A DNA stretch of 64,000 bases from Liquidambar formosana (Eukaryota > Streptophyta > Magnoliopsida > Saxifragales > Altingiaceae). The notes beneath the pieces were generated by a model. The model was not told the DNA's origin. It was given only the letters and a program-made list of their open reading frames with translations, and made no database searches. Of this stretch, positions 44,360-55,195 are shown piece by piece (the stretch's first letter is position 1; every line of letters begins with the position of its first letter). The position numbers were made by a program, and so were the translations under genes. The stretch spans positions 17,569,046 through 17,633,045 of the forward strand of contig CM077824.1 in NCBI GenBank assembly GCA_039720395.1, written 5' to 3'.

Positions 44360-45640
44360 GCAACAAAAGTACGAAGAGATAGGGATTAATGGTTATAAGA
44401 AACAAAACTAGAGATAGGATGAGTAGTACAGGAATGTTTACCTTTACGTAAAGCAATAGGCAATGAATCTAGATCAAGATCAGGTACTAAGAAGGAAGAG
44501 AAGCAGGAACTGATTGTAGATCTTCAGACCGAAAGCTGGTTCAATGACAGGCACTTGAGAGGGAGAAGTACGTGGAAGACATCGCCGAGTGTATACCTGT
44601 AATGGCTTCTCATGAGAAGATAGAGGCTTAACCGGTGGTGGAAAAGGTAACTGTGGAAGATAAGGAAGATAAATATCCAAACCAACTTCAGAAGGAGAGA
44701 AATACGACACAGACTCAATAAAAGTAACATCAGCACACACAAAATGGCGTCAAAGGGATGGAGAATAACATTTATAGCCCTTTTAAGTCTTGGAATACCC
44801 TAAAAAACACATCAAATGGCTCTAAGATCAAGTTTGTCTCCTCCTAGTCTCAACACATGAATAAAACATACACAATCAAAAACATGTGGAAATTTGTAGC
44901 CCTTTCAAGTCTTGGAATTACCCTAGAAAAACACATCAAATGGCTCTAGGATCAAATTTGTCTCCCCTTGGTCTCAACACATGAACAAAACATACACAGC
45001 AAAAAACACGTGGCGGCAAAGCAAAAGGAGTGACCTCATGAAATAAAGTGGCACGAGGATTTTTTCAAGCAAGAACAGAAAAGGGCATGTAGTTAATAAG
45101 ATAACAAGCCATGAGAACAACATCACTCCAATAAGGTTTAGGAACATGCATTTAAAATAATAATGCTCAAGTAGTGTCCAACAAATGGCGCATTTTATGC
45201 GCGGCCACTCCATTCTGCCGAGGAGTATAATCACAAGAAGACTATTGAATAATACCATGTTCAACATAAAAACTGAGACAAACAAGACTCAAAAAATCCT
45301 TTAGCATTATTAGATCTAAAAATGCGAATGGGAACATTAAATTGAGTCTTTATTTCATTATAAAAAGCTTGGAAAATTGCATACAATTTTGATCTCTCCT
45401 TCATAAGATAAAGATAGGTCATTCTTAAGTAATCATACACAAAAATAACAAAGTACCTAAAACCTAAATATGACTTGACACGATTAGGACCTTAAAAATC
45501 TGAATGGTAAATGAAAAGGACGAGACACCCGACTCTCTAGTCTAAAGACAAAAGGCAAACGGTAGTGCTTGCTTAATTGACATGCTTCACAAAAATGGGA
45601 CTCAATTTTACTACAGGAGGGAACCAACAGCTTGAAATTC
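44360..45640 (-). pseudogene. Copia C integrase and linker
   Basis: Fragments in shifting frames: a linker with Pro/Ser-rich text (44480-44740), the integrase end (CVFVGYSRTQKG-type words near 44760-44830, partly duplicated at 44880-44950), and the zinc-binding head CQLSKHYRLPF...ESG near 45480-45600. The segment AGCCCTTTTAAGTCTTGGAAT recurs at 44778 and 44900, a local duplication of about 120 bp. Confidence 0.7.
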
Positions 45641-46100
45641 TGAAGAGAAGATGCCCGAGACGACAGTGGTGTTCTGTTGGAGAAACTAAAGATTGGAGAG
45701 CTATAGAAGGTGAAGAACTATTACTAGTAAAATAGTAGAGTCCTCCTGTCTCATGCCCACCACCAATCCTCTTCCCGGTCTTGAGATCCTGAAAGACACA
45801 ATGAGTGGGAAAGAAGGTAACTGAACAATTACGAGACTTAGTAATCTTATTAACAGACATGAGACCAGAAGGAAATTTAGGAACACATAGAAACAGAGTC
45901 AGAAGGAAGGAAAAATTAAGATTAGCAGTGCCCAAACCAAAAATAGGAGAAGTTGAGCCATCTGCTAAATTTAAATGGCAGGCAACTAAATTGTTGCATG
46001 TGAGATAACATTCTTGAGGTTCTAGTCATATGATCAGTGGCTCCTAAGTCAATCACCCAAGGAGTACGTGAAGGAAGAAATGCGATAGGAGTACATGTCT
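45641..46100 (-). pseudogene. Copia C protease and GAG-pre-integrase
   Basis: Protease signature reads TPWVIDLGATDHMT (about 46065-46025); the catalytic D-S-G has become D-L-G. Downstream text FPTHCVFQDLKTGKRIGGG, HETGGLYYF belongs to GAG-pre-integrase. Confidence 0.85.
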
Positions 46101-46235
46101 GGGTAAGAGTAGCAGTGGAGGAGGATGCAATAGAGTTGGATTGTGTAGATAGAAGATGACAATACTCTTCCTCGGTAATGGAAATCACATGAGTAACAAG
46201 AACAATAGGGGTACTAATTTGCGTGGATTGAGCAA

Positions 46236-47250
46236 CTAGGGTAGTCGAAGAACTGGACTGATACTCAACATCATTAGGAACCATGGCATGATTAGAAGAG
46301 GTTTCCCCGGAAACTTAAAGCAAAAATCTAAAATATAGTTATCACAACCACAAGGAGTACACTTACGAGTACCACAACCACCAAGGAAACTACAGCCCCC
46401 ATGGCCTCCACGGTAACCACGAAAACTACCACCATCTCCTATAAAAGTTGCTAAAGCCGAGTTCTCAAGGAGATTAATCATTGCAAATGTATTAGAATCA
46501 GATAAGGAGGAGGTCTGTCTAAGCCAACTGAATACCTCACTCAAACATGGAAGTTTTTTACTGCCCAAAATTTGAGATTTAACTGAATCAAAATACGAAG
46601 GTAGGCCAGAGAGAAATCGAGCTACATGCATACATTCACGCTGCCTTTGCATGGCCTTAACATCGGCAAATATAGGTTGATAAAGATTAAGTTCTTCACA
46701 AATGGTCTTAAATTGGGCATAATAATCCTCCAGAGAACGATAATTTAATCCTACTGACCAATAATCCAAATGAAGCTGATAAATCCGAGAGAGATTATTA
46801 CTTCCAGAATACAACTCTCGAGCTTGTTCCCACACAAGTTTGGCAGTGGACAAGAAAACCAATATACATCTAATTCTGGGCTCCATGCTATTCCATAAAG
46901 CACCTCAAATTTGAGCATCCTCCGCCCTCCAATCAACATGTCTTATTAGTGGCAACGGGGGATCATCAGTTAAATAATGAAATTTCTTTCTCCTAAGAAA
47001 CAACACCTCAATAGCCAATGGGCATAATTGCTGCCATTTAGTCGAATTGATGTAATGGGAAGCAAATTAGGTGATAAAAGAAAACTAGTATTAGGAGACA
47101 CTATTCTTAGATTCCTCCATGAGAAAAAGAGAAGACAGGTGATAATTGCTGGCCCAATAGAGAAACAAAATCACAGACAACAGTAACACAATGGCTGAAA
47201 AGCAAATAAAGACATATAGTGTAGACCTAATATTTCCAAGAGAAACTCCC
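46236..47250 (-). pseudogene. Copia C gag
   Basis: Reads MEPRIRCILVFLSTAKLVWE, LYSGSNNLSRIYQLHLDYWS, LEDYYAQFKTICEELNLYQP, ARFLSGLPSYFDSVKSQILG, then a Gly/Arg-rich stretch and a zinc-knuckle remnant CGCDNYILDFCFKFPGKP. The upstream part to about 47250 is in other frames. It is the UBN2-type Copia capsid. Confidence 0.88.
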
Positions 47251-47746
47251 CAATCGACAGTTCTTTTCCACAAGCTTCTGTTCTCAAGCCAGCCATAAAA
47301 TCTTCAACAATCAAGTCAATAACACATGAAAAGGAGAAGAGACAAGCCTCTAGGATGCCAACATCATCATAGAAGGGTGGGTGGACACCCTAGAGAGTAA
47401 CGAGAAGAGGTATCACGGGAAAGAAAAGAAACGGAACTGTGCTAGGAGTTGTCGGGAGTTGCTAAAGAGTTGGGGTAGAGTTGGATGGTGTGTACGAAGG
47501 TCACCAAAGGCAGAAAAAGATTGTCAGAGGTCGAGGAAGAGTCACCGATGTACGCCTAGACCATTTTGTCCTGGTCGAGATCTGGTGCTTCTTGAAGGGT
47601 AACGGAATCAACAAAGTCATTAGGGCTCGTCACAAAATGGTCAAAGAGTAAGGATGACGGGGTAGGGTTGTTGGCGATTGCTCATGGCGAGAGTTGGTAA
47701 GAAGTTAATCGTCGATGTTGTTGCTATGGTCGATGCTCTGATACCA
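47251..47746 (-). other. Copia C leader and primer-binding site
   Basis: Non-coding leader. The primer-binding site TGGTATCAGAGC is at 47746-47735 on the minus strand, directly after the 5' LTR. The plus-strand frame at 47381-47602 is antisense and has no motif. Confidence 0.8.
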
Positions 47747-47876
47747 TGTTTTCTTCTATGGTATTAGGTTAAGGTAATTAACCCTAATCCTCAAACTTTA
47801 TTTATATCAAAATTATATTGTTTACATGAATAGACAGAAATACTCCTCACTCTAATAACATATAAATCCCATAAAA
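47747..47876 (-). repeat. 5' LTR of Copia C
   Basis: Ends AGAAGAAAACA on the minus strand, directly before the primer-binding site. It matches the 3' LTR closely; its outer TG has mutated (plus-strand end ATAAAA). Confidence 0.9.
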
Positions 47877-47881
47877 TGACG

Positions 47882-48528
47882 GTATAAATGTCTACAAATT
47901 GATGTATGGCTACCGAGAAACTGAAAACGATATATAGTGTGTGTTTGGAATTGGATGCCAAGAAAAAATTGAAATAAATGGGAGAATATTTTGAAATATG
48001 TCGAGGTAGGATCGGTACTGTAACTTTGAACCCATCAGATATGTTCTGTACATGATGACTGAACATAGTTGATTTGTTCAATGGTAGCAAACTGAACTCA
48101 TCAAGTATATTTGGCCAAAACGAACTGAATATACTATCTGCTCCTATTCGGTTTGTAACTACTAAATATATCAATTATGTTTCGCAAGAAGTAACCAAAC
48201 ATAATTGATATGTTCAGCAGTGCTAGACTAACAAGTTGCGATCTACATTTTTTTTTTTAACAAAAAAAACGAAAAAACTGATATCTAATAATATGAATGC
48301 AAAAATACCTACCTTTTCATTGCTAGAATTATCTTGAATGGAGATTTCCTTATCCATTGCTAAACAAATGCCCAACCAAAAAGAAAAAAAAAAAACTTAA
48401 AGATGGTTAGTGTATGTGGATTTGTATTTAGGGCGCTTAGATAACACCTCTTCTCCACATTAAGACGGGTAATGATGTCTGGGAAATGAAAAGTTTTAGT
48501 ACTCATCCAGCTTAATAAGATGAACTAA
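47882..48528. other. Intergenic or intronic AT-rich DNA
   Basis: No gene is recognised. T run at 48249-48259 and A run at 48385-48396. Confidence 0.5.
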
Positions 48529-48742
48529 GGCTATGTTTGTTTAATTAAAATGGAATGAATGGGAATGGAATCTGATTCCATGTTTTGAAGTAGCCTGGAA
48601 TGGAAAGGGATTTGAAATGGTTGTCCAAACACCCTATTTGATTACATTCCCATTTAAATTACCTCATCCAAACACGCTGTTAGGAATGAATTGGACTGTG
48701 ATTCCATTCCATCCATTCCATTCCATCTAAACAAACATGGCC
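48529..48742. mobile_element. Tourist-type (PIF/Harbinger) MITE with TAA TSD
   Basis: 214 bp with termini GGCTATGTTTGTTT and AAACAAACATGGCC, flanked by TAA at 48526-48528 and 48743-48745. The arms continue as ATGGAATGAATGGGAATGGA against ATTCCATCCATTCCATTCCA. This is the familiar plant Tourist/Harbinger terminus. Confidence 0.9.
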
Positions 48743-49200
48743 TAAAGTTAATATTTTGAGAACCCCAACTTGTCTATATAATCCTATTGGCAAGTTTTTT
48801 CCCATATTCAATTATTAATTAATAGGGGTGTTTGTGTAATTCTAGATTAGTCGGAGTGTTAAGCTCCCCGACACCCTCGTTATCCAAAAAAAAAAAAAAA
48901 AAAGATACTAACTTTTTCAAGTTTAGCATGTGTGATAACTTTAGACTAGCTTAAATAGAAACTTTATAGAATAGTTCATGTTAAGATGTAAATGTACTAC
49001 TAGAATTTTACATATTAATTCGATTACTGTAACAGCTTTAGAGAAGTACTTTATGTAATTTTAAATATTAATTCAATTACTCTAACAGCTTTAGACAAGT
49101 ATATTATCTTAAGATTTGTTCTCCTCTCTATTCTTCTCTTCTAGCTTTTCCCTAGACTACATTGATCTTCTTCTTGTACTTGTTCTTCTTCCTTCTTTAA
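48743..49200. other. AT-rich DNA
   Basis: An A run at 48887-48903 follows TCGGAGTGTTAAGCTCCCCG. Nothing else is recognised. Confidence 0.5.
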
Positions 49201-49208
49201 TTCATGGA

Positions 49209-50470
49209 CATGGACCAAAATGTCGACGATGTCAATATATCATCGTATCATCCACCCTCGACACGATATTTTGTTGCGATATATGAGAAATTTGAAAAAA
49301 AATAAATATCGAACGATATACTCGATATGTCAACGATATATCGATTTCTTTCAATATCGCCTGGTTTCTTTGATTTGTCGTCGAGATTTCGTGGATATAT
49401 CATCGATATATCGAGAAATATCGTCCATATAATCTTGTCCCCTGCTCGTAGCTTAGTACCAGAGAGAAGAAGAAGAAGAAGAAGAGTGGAAATAGAATAA
49501 AATAAAAAAATCAGGCGCACTTATGCACTTGATTGTTGCCGGAGATGCTACCAATGTCGGAGTAGGTACCAGAGAAGAAGAAGAAGAAGAAGTGAGGAAA
49601 TAAAAAATAAAAATCAAAAATCAAACGCACCTGATTTTTGCTGGAGATGCTACCAACCTTCCTAAATTGGTGCTAGAATCGGTACAAGAGAAGAAGAAGA
49701 ACAGTAGTGGGAAGAAAAAAAATTGACACGCGGCTTTATTTTGGTATGATACACTAATACACGACAGTGGCTTTTATTTTTTATCTTCTCTTTTGATAAA
49801 AGCCTAAAAATCTGCGGCAAAAAGACACTTTGTTAAAAGCAGTCTGCTACATTCTTTACTTTATTCTGTAAAGCTGCAAAGGCTTCACATGGGTGTGTCC
49901 ATGTTATTATATAAACACATATTATATATTATATTATTATATGTCAAATATATATAATATAAGCCTCATCTTAATGACTTGGACACATGCTCTCATATGT
50001 ATCCATTGTGTCTTATTATTTGTATAACAAATATCTACTGTCCTTAGCCTCCTTGCAAATATTTGTATATATAATATTATAACATTTGAGTTTGACATGC
50101 CTAGCAAAAAAAAATAAAAAAAAAGTCTAAAAATAGGTTATAAATTTTATATTATTGTTCTTTGAAATTTAAATGTCAAATTGGTATAAATTTGTACTCT
50201 TTATTTACTTTGCAGTGCAAGTTTTTATACCCTACACAACACATACTTATATTATACACATTTAAATTGTAATCTGTTTAACATAAATTGTGTATTAGAG
50301 TCTAAATCATTGTTTTTCTAAGTTTTAATAAAAATATCTGTATTTAACTCATAATAGCCACCATATCTTTAAAACGATATCGATATTGTCGATATATCCA
50401 ACGATATATCTGATATATCCGTATTTTTGAACCTTCGATATATCCATCGATGTCGATATTAAAGTCCTTG
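49209..50470. mobile_element. hAT copy 3, non-autonomous, perfect 8-bp TSD
   Basis: 1,262 bp between TTCATGGA at 49201-49208 and 50471-50478. The left end is CATGGACCAAAATGTCGA, close to copy 1 (CATGGAACAAAATGTCAC); the right end is AAAGTCCTTG. CGATATATCG-type words cluster at both ends. The interior has three imperfect repeats of a GAAGAAGAAG segment followed by CTGGAGATGCTACCAA-like text (49460-49700). No transposase. Confidence 0.92.
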
Positions 50471-50557
50471 TTCATGGATGATAGAATAGTGACACCATCA
50501 TGAACTCTTATATAGTTTTCAATATTGGTGCCAATACAATCACTCTGTTCATTAATT

Positions 50558-50688
50558 TTTTTTTTATCAGTAACAAAAGAAGACTGTTATTAATAAAGAG
50601 AAAATACAAGGGGGACAAGGAGTCCACCAAAACAAGGCTACAGCCAAACAAAAGGAAAAACAATAATAAAACCAGCAACAAAATTAAC
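50558..50688 (-). mobile_element. LINE 3' stub with 17-bp TSD
   Basis: 131 bp, flanked by CACTCTGTTCATTAATT at 50541-50557 and 50689-50705. On the minus strand it reads the LINE 3' UTR (GGTGGACTCCTTGTCCCC...CTGATAAAAAA), the same family as 11171-11576 (both contain AAGGAGTCCACCAAAA on the plus strand). It lies in the callose synthase intron. Confidence 0.9.
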
Positions 50689-50890
50689 CACTCTGTTCAT
50701 TAATTGACTTCCTAACTATACTTGTCTCCTTTTTTCTTCTCTTCTTCGTATATTATCTATTGAACTTGTAAAACAACTTATAGTGCAGCTTATTAAAATT
50801 TTCAATAAAATTCTATAATATATTGAGGATATTTACTAGAGACAACAAATGACTATCCCAATTCTAGTCAAAATAAAAATTGACAATTAC

Positions 50891-50957
50891 CGCATCTCCT
50901 GCACCCTTAAAATCTGCACAGCAGTCCAGCCAGTTTAACTCAGAACATTGTTTAGTC
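50891..50957 (-). pseudogene. Callose synthase exon: degenerate C-x-L-x-W segment
   Basis: 67 nt after TTTTCAG, before GCG/GTAATT. The frame continues W-TKQCSELNWLDCCADFK, comparable to the family's W-S-x-x-C-F-x-L-G-W-P-M...ADFF. Open but much diverged. Confidence 0.65.
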
Positions 50958-51043
50958 CTGAAAATTGGAATTTATATTCTTTTTCAGAAATTAATAATTT
51001 CATCAATCATAGCATAAAAAGATTTTATTTTTAAGAAAATCAC

Positions 51044-51120
51044 CAAAAATATTCATTTAGATCATCATAATTTCTCCATGTTGAATGGCTTGGTTCACCT
51101 TTCTTGTTTCTCTCAGCTTC
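51044..51120 (-). pseudogene. Callose synthase exon: EAERNKKG...YDDLNEYFW
   Basis: 77 nt in phase with the previous exon. Reads EAERNKKGEPSHSTW then RNYDDLNEYFW, one of the most conserved callose synthase motifs. Donor TTTTTG/GTGATT splits the Trp codon, which the next exon completes. Confidence 0.9.
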
Positions 51121-51211
51121 CTTTTTCACCAAACAAGATCAATAATCAGATATGAAGTTGTAAATGAAAAAACACAAGTAAAAAGGGGCAGCAGAATAAT
51201 ATAGTAGTAAC

Positions 51212-51340
51212 CTTATGTATGACCTCGTAGATTGGGGTTATCATTTCATCTAGAAATGATCGTGATCGTGGTCGTTGGTTTGTTCCACTGCTGAGAGGAT
51301 GGACATTCCTAAGTAAAATTCCATTGACCTCATGTGCCAT
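51212..51340 (-). pseudogene. Callose synthase exon: MAHEV...TPIYEVIHK
   Basis: 43 codons between AAAAAG acceptor and AAG/GTTACT donor. MAHEVNGILLRNVHPLSSG followed by FLDEMITPIYEVI matches the family's H-M-A-x-E-L-x-G-x-L...TPIYxVI segment. Fully open. Confidence 0.82.
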
Positions 51341-51469
51341 CTTTTTACATTTAGAAACAAGAAAATAATTATACTTGTTGGAAACACTATAATAGATTTG
51401 TAACTATAATCTATAAAATGTTCAAGAAGGGGTAGAATATACTAAATATTTAATCCAACTACAAGGTAT

Positions 51470-52200
51470 GTTGTGAGAAATTTGTCATGGGAAAACGGAA
51501 AACATGTTAGATATATGAAACACATTTATTACGAATGTTCTAAGATGTGGTATGCATGTAATCGGGGGCCTATATAAGGAGGACATACTATTTGCTCAAA
51601 CTTATATAAATGTAATTTTTCAATCCACTTCTAACTCATATGCTCTTGCCATTGCTCAAATTCTACATAAATGGTACAGTATTTTTAGATCTCTTCATCG
51701 GCCATGTCCATTCATAAAATTCCTGACTTGGCCAATCTTCCTATAAATCCCACAAACAGTGTTTAAAAGTTTTTAGAGATCTTACAGATTTTGCGGTTGG
51801 CTGATCTTATTTTTGAGTGTTATTTTATCAATTCTTCAATTGCTGCTATGATAATTAGGTTTCATTTTCGTAGAAATTCACCTTAATTCTTGGATCCTTT
51901 TTCAGTTGTGTTATCCTTGGTATCAATTGTTTCAAAGAATTTGTTAAATTTGAAGAATCCCAAGAGTTTAAAGGTTGTTGCTTTTCTTTCTTAATGGCTG
52001 CTTCTAAATGTTTTAATACCAGCATTGATGTGAAACTTGATGGCACGAAGTATAATGTTTTCCCAGTCACAATGAACATGATTTTATGTGGCAAATGTAT
52101 GTGGGGTCATGTTGATGAGACACATCCCAAACCGAAAGATTCCTCTAATGTGAAAGGTACAACTCGTGGGATAAATCTTCAGTGAGACCTCACAAGGTGA
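51470..52200 (+). mobile_element. Copia 5' fragment (LTR-like, primer-binding site, gag start)
   Basis: A TATA-like GGGGCCTATATAAGGAGG at 51565-51582 precedes a TTGGTATCAATTG primer-binding-like site (51927-51939). The gag start reads VKLDGTKYNVF, GKCMWGHVDETHPKPKD at 52030-52140. It resembles Copia gag (gag_3 type). LTR limits are unclear. Confidence 0.55.
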
Positions 52201-52289
52201 CGTGGTGAACTACTTTACCTTTTCACCCTCGTTGCTTTATTCTAATAATAGACTTTACTTTAAGAATGGCTCAGGCGACAAAAGGAAGG

Positions 52290-53060
52290 AAACCATTCGC
52301 ATCTAGTTCCAGAGGATTTGATGGCTTCATTGGAGACTATGGATTAATTGATTTGGGTTTTTCGGGAATCCGTTTACATGGTCCAACAAGAGGGCGGGTT
52401 TGGCGAATATTAAATTGAGGTTAGCTAAGGGCCTAGTAAATCCAGCATGGAGGGCTATGTTCCAAAAAACTACCATTGTTCATCTCCCACTGATAGAATC
52501 AGATCACACCCCTTTGTTACACAATGCAGTGGGGGAACAAAAAAACTACTTGTGCCCTTTCAAGTTTGAAGCAATGTGGAGCCGTAATGGGTCGAGTTTT
52601 TAAGCGATGAACCAAGCTTGGGCAACTCCAATTAGAGAAGCACCTACTGGAGTCCCATTTAAGAAACTGAGCAACAGCAAAAAAGTTCTTTGAAAATGGA
52701 ACAAGGAATGTTTTTGGGACCAACTCAAAGAGCCAAAAGCCCACGCAACATGATTGATAAGCTACAACAAGCTCAACCGGTGAAAAGAACATGTTATTGA
52801 TCCATTACCTACAAATTGACTTGGAAGAGCAATTGAAAAGAGAAGAAATCAAATGGCAGCAAAAATTGAGACTTCAATGACTCAGAGGGAGATGCCAATA
52901 CAATATTTTTTTCATCTTTCCATAGTTATCAGACATTAAACGAACTGCTATCAATTTCCTAAAAGAAGGGAACGGGGCATGAACCCAAGATAGAAGTCGC
53001 ATTTGTGCTCTCTTTACGAAGCACTTTGCAAATATTTTTACCTCTCATTCCCATTAGTGC
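52290..53060 (+). pseudogene. LINE C endonuclease end and ORF2 linker
   Basis: Reads SSSRGFDGFIGDYGLIDLGF, then ANIKLRLAKGLVNPAWRAMF, then THLP-like VHLPLIESDHTPLL (endonuclease S-D-H), FKFEAMWSRNGSSF. The next part in other frames reads MNQAWATPIREAPTG, KWNKECFWDQL, GDANTIFFHLS, ICALFTKHFANIFT, the family's endonuclease-to-RT linker. The S-D-H catalytic motif remains. Confidence 0.82.
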
Positions 53061-53089
53061 CCCTCCCCCCTTCCCCCAATGGTCTGCCC

Positions 53090-53330
53090 ACATGCAGGTG
53101 GTGGACCGTATGAGTTAGTTTCCTAATATGAGTGGGTTTCCTAATGTGTATAGAAGCCTTAGTCCCATTAGGGTTAGGAATTAATAGGAGACTCTATATA
53201 TAAGGGGGCTCACTTTTATTATTAGAGCATTCATGCACTCTCTAGGACTTATGAGCACTCTCTACAACAGTTCTTGCTCCTATCTCTCTTTAGCACTCTC
53301 TTTAGGGCATCACCTACACCTTTGGGATTT
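53090..53330 (+). other. LTR-like intruder in LINE C
   Basis: Lies between LINE linker and late RT sequence. It has a TATA box (GAGACTCTATATATAAGGGG near 53186) and repeated GAGCACTCTCT/TAGCACTCTCT words after it, as in small LTRs. Ends and TSD were not resolved; most of the RT is missing around it, so a deletion is also involved. Confidence 0.4.
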
Positions 53331-53339
53331 GGAAGGACA

Positions 53340-53599
53340 CTCAAAAGGCAAAAACACCATCCTTGTCTTAAAGCATGTGATCATATTTGCAAGCCAAAAA
53401 AGATGAGTTTGGGCTTTCGAAGGATGCATGACGCAAATCATGCTTTCCCAGCGAAACTGGGATGGAAGATCGCAGAGGATTATGGGTATCACAATTATCT
53501 AAAGATTACTACACTAGGAACTTGTTCTTCCATGTACAAAAGCATGTTGGGGATTTCCCCCATTTGGAAAAGCATGCCAGCTTCGAGAGACATTGTAAA
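53340..53599 (+). pseudogene. LINE C late RT region
   Basis: Open frame text: CKPKKMSLGFRRMHDANHAF, AKLGWKIAEDY, MYKSMLGISPIWKSMPASRD. This is the segment following the LINE RT (K-x-x-G-G-L-G-F-R-x-x-x-x-x-N-x-A-L-L-A-K-x-x-W). Confidence 0.8.
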
Positions 53600-54370
53600 T
53601 GTTAAGTTTCCAACCTAAAAGCCTAAGCTATTATGTGGAGGACCCAAATAGGTATATGAAGACATGTTAAACTAAATATTTAATTAATGTGGGACATGGG
53701 ACTTCCCAACACTCTCCCTCACGTGGGGGTCTAACAAGACAACAACGGGTCTGTCACGTGGACAACAACAACGGGCTCACGAACGAAATAGGGCTAAGAA
53801 TAGTAACAACAATAACGGGCTCTGATACCATATTAAGTTTCCAACCTAAAAGCCTAAGCTATTATTTGGAGGGCCCAAATAGGTATATAAAGTCATGTTA
53901 AAGTCGATATTTAATCGATGTGGAATGTGAGACTTCACAACACTACCCCTCACGTGCAGACCTAACAAGACATGAACAGCCTATCTTTTTCTTTTTTTTT
54001 TTGGTTTCCAAAGGTGTCCATAGGTTTTGCCCAGGACTAATCCTCCGAGATACTGTCGGGCGCCGAAGCGGGGACCTCTCCCAAGAAAGTTTGCTGCATC
54101 CACAAGGGCTCGAACCCGAAACCCCATGCTTAAGCGACCAAAACATGAACAAGCCTATCACGTGAACAACAAAGACGGGCTTACGAATGAAATAGACCCA
54201 TGAACGACATGTTCTGATACCATGTTAAGTTTCCAACCTAAAACAATCTCTGATACCATATTAAGTTTCTAACCTAAAAACCTAAGCTATTTGGTGGAGG
54301 AACCAAAACGGTATATAAAGACATGTTAAATTACATATTTAATCGACGTGGAACATGGGACTTCCCAATA
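53600..54370 (-). mobile_element. TRIM array: tandem LTR-internal-LTR-internal-LTR unit with one TSD
   Basis: LTR copies lie at 53600-53711, 53831-53942, 54223-54242 (short) and 54259-54370, each preceded or followed by a primer-binding site (TGGTATCAGAGC type on the minus strand at about 53830-53819, 54222-54213, 54258-54249). The whole array is bounded by GTAAA at 53595-53599 and 54371-54375, so it entered the LINE once. Internal domain 2 carries a SINE. No coding sequence. Confidence 0.87.
53986..54142 (-). mobile_element. tRNA-derived SINE with 16-17-bp TSD inside the TRIM array
   Basis: 157 bp. On the minus strand it has an A-box-like TGGTCGCTTAAGCATGGGG, a B box GGTTCGAGCCC (54115-54105) and an A-rich tail (T run at 53986-54000, plus strand). 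Flanked by ACATGAACAGCCTATC (53970-53985) and ACATGAACAAGCCTATC (54143-54159). Not a functional tRNA. Confidence 0.85.
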
Positions 54371-54912
54371 GTAAAATAGGGAGCTTGTTTTGTGGTGAGA
54401 AAAGGGAATTTCACTAATATTTGGACACAACCCTAGGTTCCATTAACTAATGGATACAACTATACAGGTGCAACCTATGCAAGAAGCAGATAACTTACCC
54501 CGCACAGTAGATGCACCAATTAATGGTAATACAGCCTAATAGATTCATGATTTGATTGAAGCGATATTTGATGACTAGGTGGCCAAAGCTATATTACAAA
54601 TTCCTTTGTCTCAACATGAACAAAATGACAAACTTGCGTGGATTAATACCAATAATGGTGACTTCTCAGTTAAATTAGTGTATTTAATAGACCAAAAGGG
54701 TGGATGAGGAGAAAGTGAAAGTGAATATAGTCAACTATGGAAGAAATGGTGGAAAAGTAATTTTCATGAACATTTAAAGAAGTTTATTTGGAGAATACTC
54801 ACTGGAGTACTACCTCCAAGAGGTGCTCACTAGAGTACTACCTAAAAGAGGTTGTCTAGCTCTTAGACTATAGTTGGAGGACCGTTACTGTCCAATGTGC
54901 CAAACTGAAATT

Positions 54913-55038
54913 TGTTACAAGATGTAATATGTTATTACTATGAGGGGTATAAATGTCTTTCCATACTTTATATATTTCAATATAAATAAGATTTATTGGT
55001 TTTGGGTGAGGTATCAAACCCTGACCATTATCATTACA
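54913..55038 (+). repeat. 5' LTR of Copia E
   Basis: TGTTACAAGATGTAATATG to TATCATTACA, 126 bp, with TATA-like TTTATATATTTC. Nearly identical to the 3' LTR over its second half. Confidence 0.9.
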
Positions 55039-55050
55039 TGGTATCAGAGC

Positions 55051-55195
55051 ATGTCGTTCTTGGGCCTGTCTCACTTGTGAGCCCGTCTTTGTTGTCCACG
55101 TGACAGGCCATTTAAATATCGAGTTTAACATGTCTTCATATACCTGTTTAGGCCCTCCACTTTTAAGTTTAGGCTTTTAAGTTGGAAACTTAACA
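55051..55195 (+). mobile_element. TRIM segment captured between two primer-binding sites
   Basis: Carries TRIM internal text (TCTCACTTGTGAGCCCGTC, CCACGTGACAGGCC) and a TRIM LTR shortened at its start (TTTAAATATCGAGTTTAACA to AAACTTAACA). It has no TSD of its own; both junctions are TGGTATC(A)-type primer-binding sites. Confidence 0.8.

Larger units (their letters stand above)
42211..47876 (-). mobile_element. Copia LTR retrotransposon C, near full length, 5-bp TSD
   Basis: 5.67 kb between TGACG at 42206-42210 and 47877-47881. Short (130-bp) LTRs are at both ends. The minus-strand order is primer-binding site, gag, protease, integrase, RT with intact YVDD, RNase H, polypurine tract. All frames are broken by frameshifts and stops. 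A 452-bp solo LTR interrupts RNase H. It lies in the enlarged callose synthase intron, in the same orientation as that gene. The RT/RNase H wording is close to Copia E at 54913. Confidence 0.93.
40067..51340 (-). pseudogene. Callose synthase (glucan synthase-like) gene fragment, split by transposons
   Basis: Callose synthases are large plasma-membrane enzymes that make beta-1,3-glucan from UDP-glucose. Five consecutive family exons are recognised on the minus strand: 51340-51212, 51120-51044, 50957-50891, 40348-40259 and 40177-40067. The first three join in phase with GT-AG ends, and the last two also join in phase. About 10.5 kb separates exons three and four and now holds a LINE stub, hAT copy 3, a Tourist MITE, all of Copia C and a Copia RT fragment. 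The region covers the part just before and into the first transmembrane cluster. Exon five has a frameshift, exon three is poorly conserved, and no other exons of the ~1,900-aa protein were found, so I call it a pseudogene. The wording (KPKTNFVEVRTFW) is closest to what I remember of the CalS7-like type; that subfamily call is tentative. Confidence 0.8.

Noticed and set aside
47381..47602. 73-aa plus-strand frame
   Set aside because: Antisense to the leader of Copia C; no motif.
54060..54142. tRNA gene on the minus strand from GGTTCGAGCCC
   Set aside because: No cloverleaf; the flanking duplication and A-rich tail identify a SINE.
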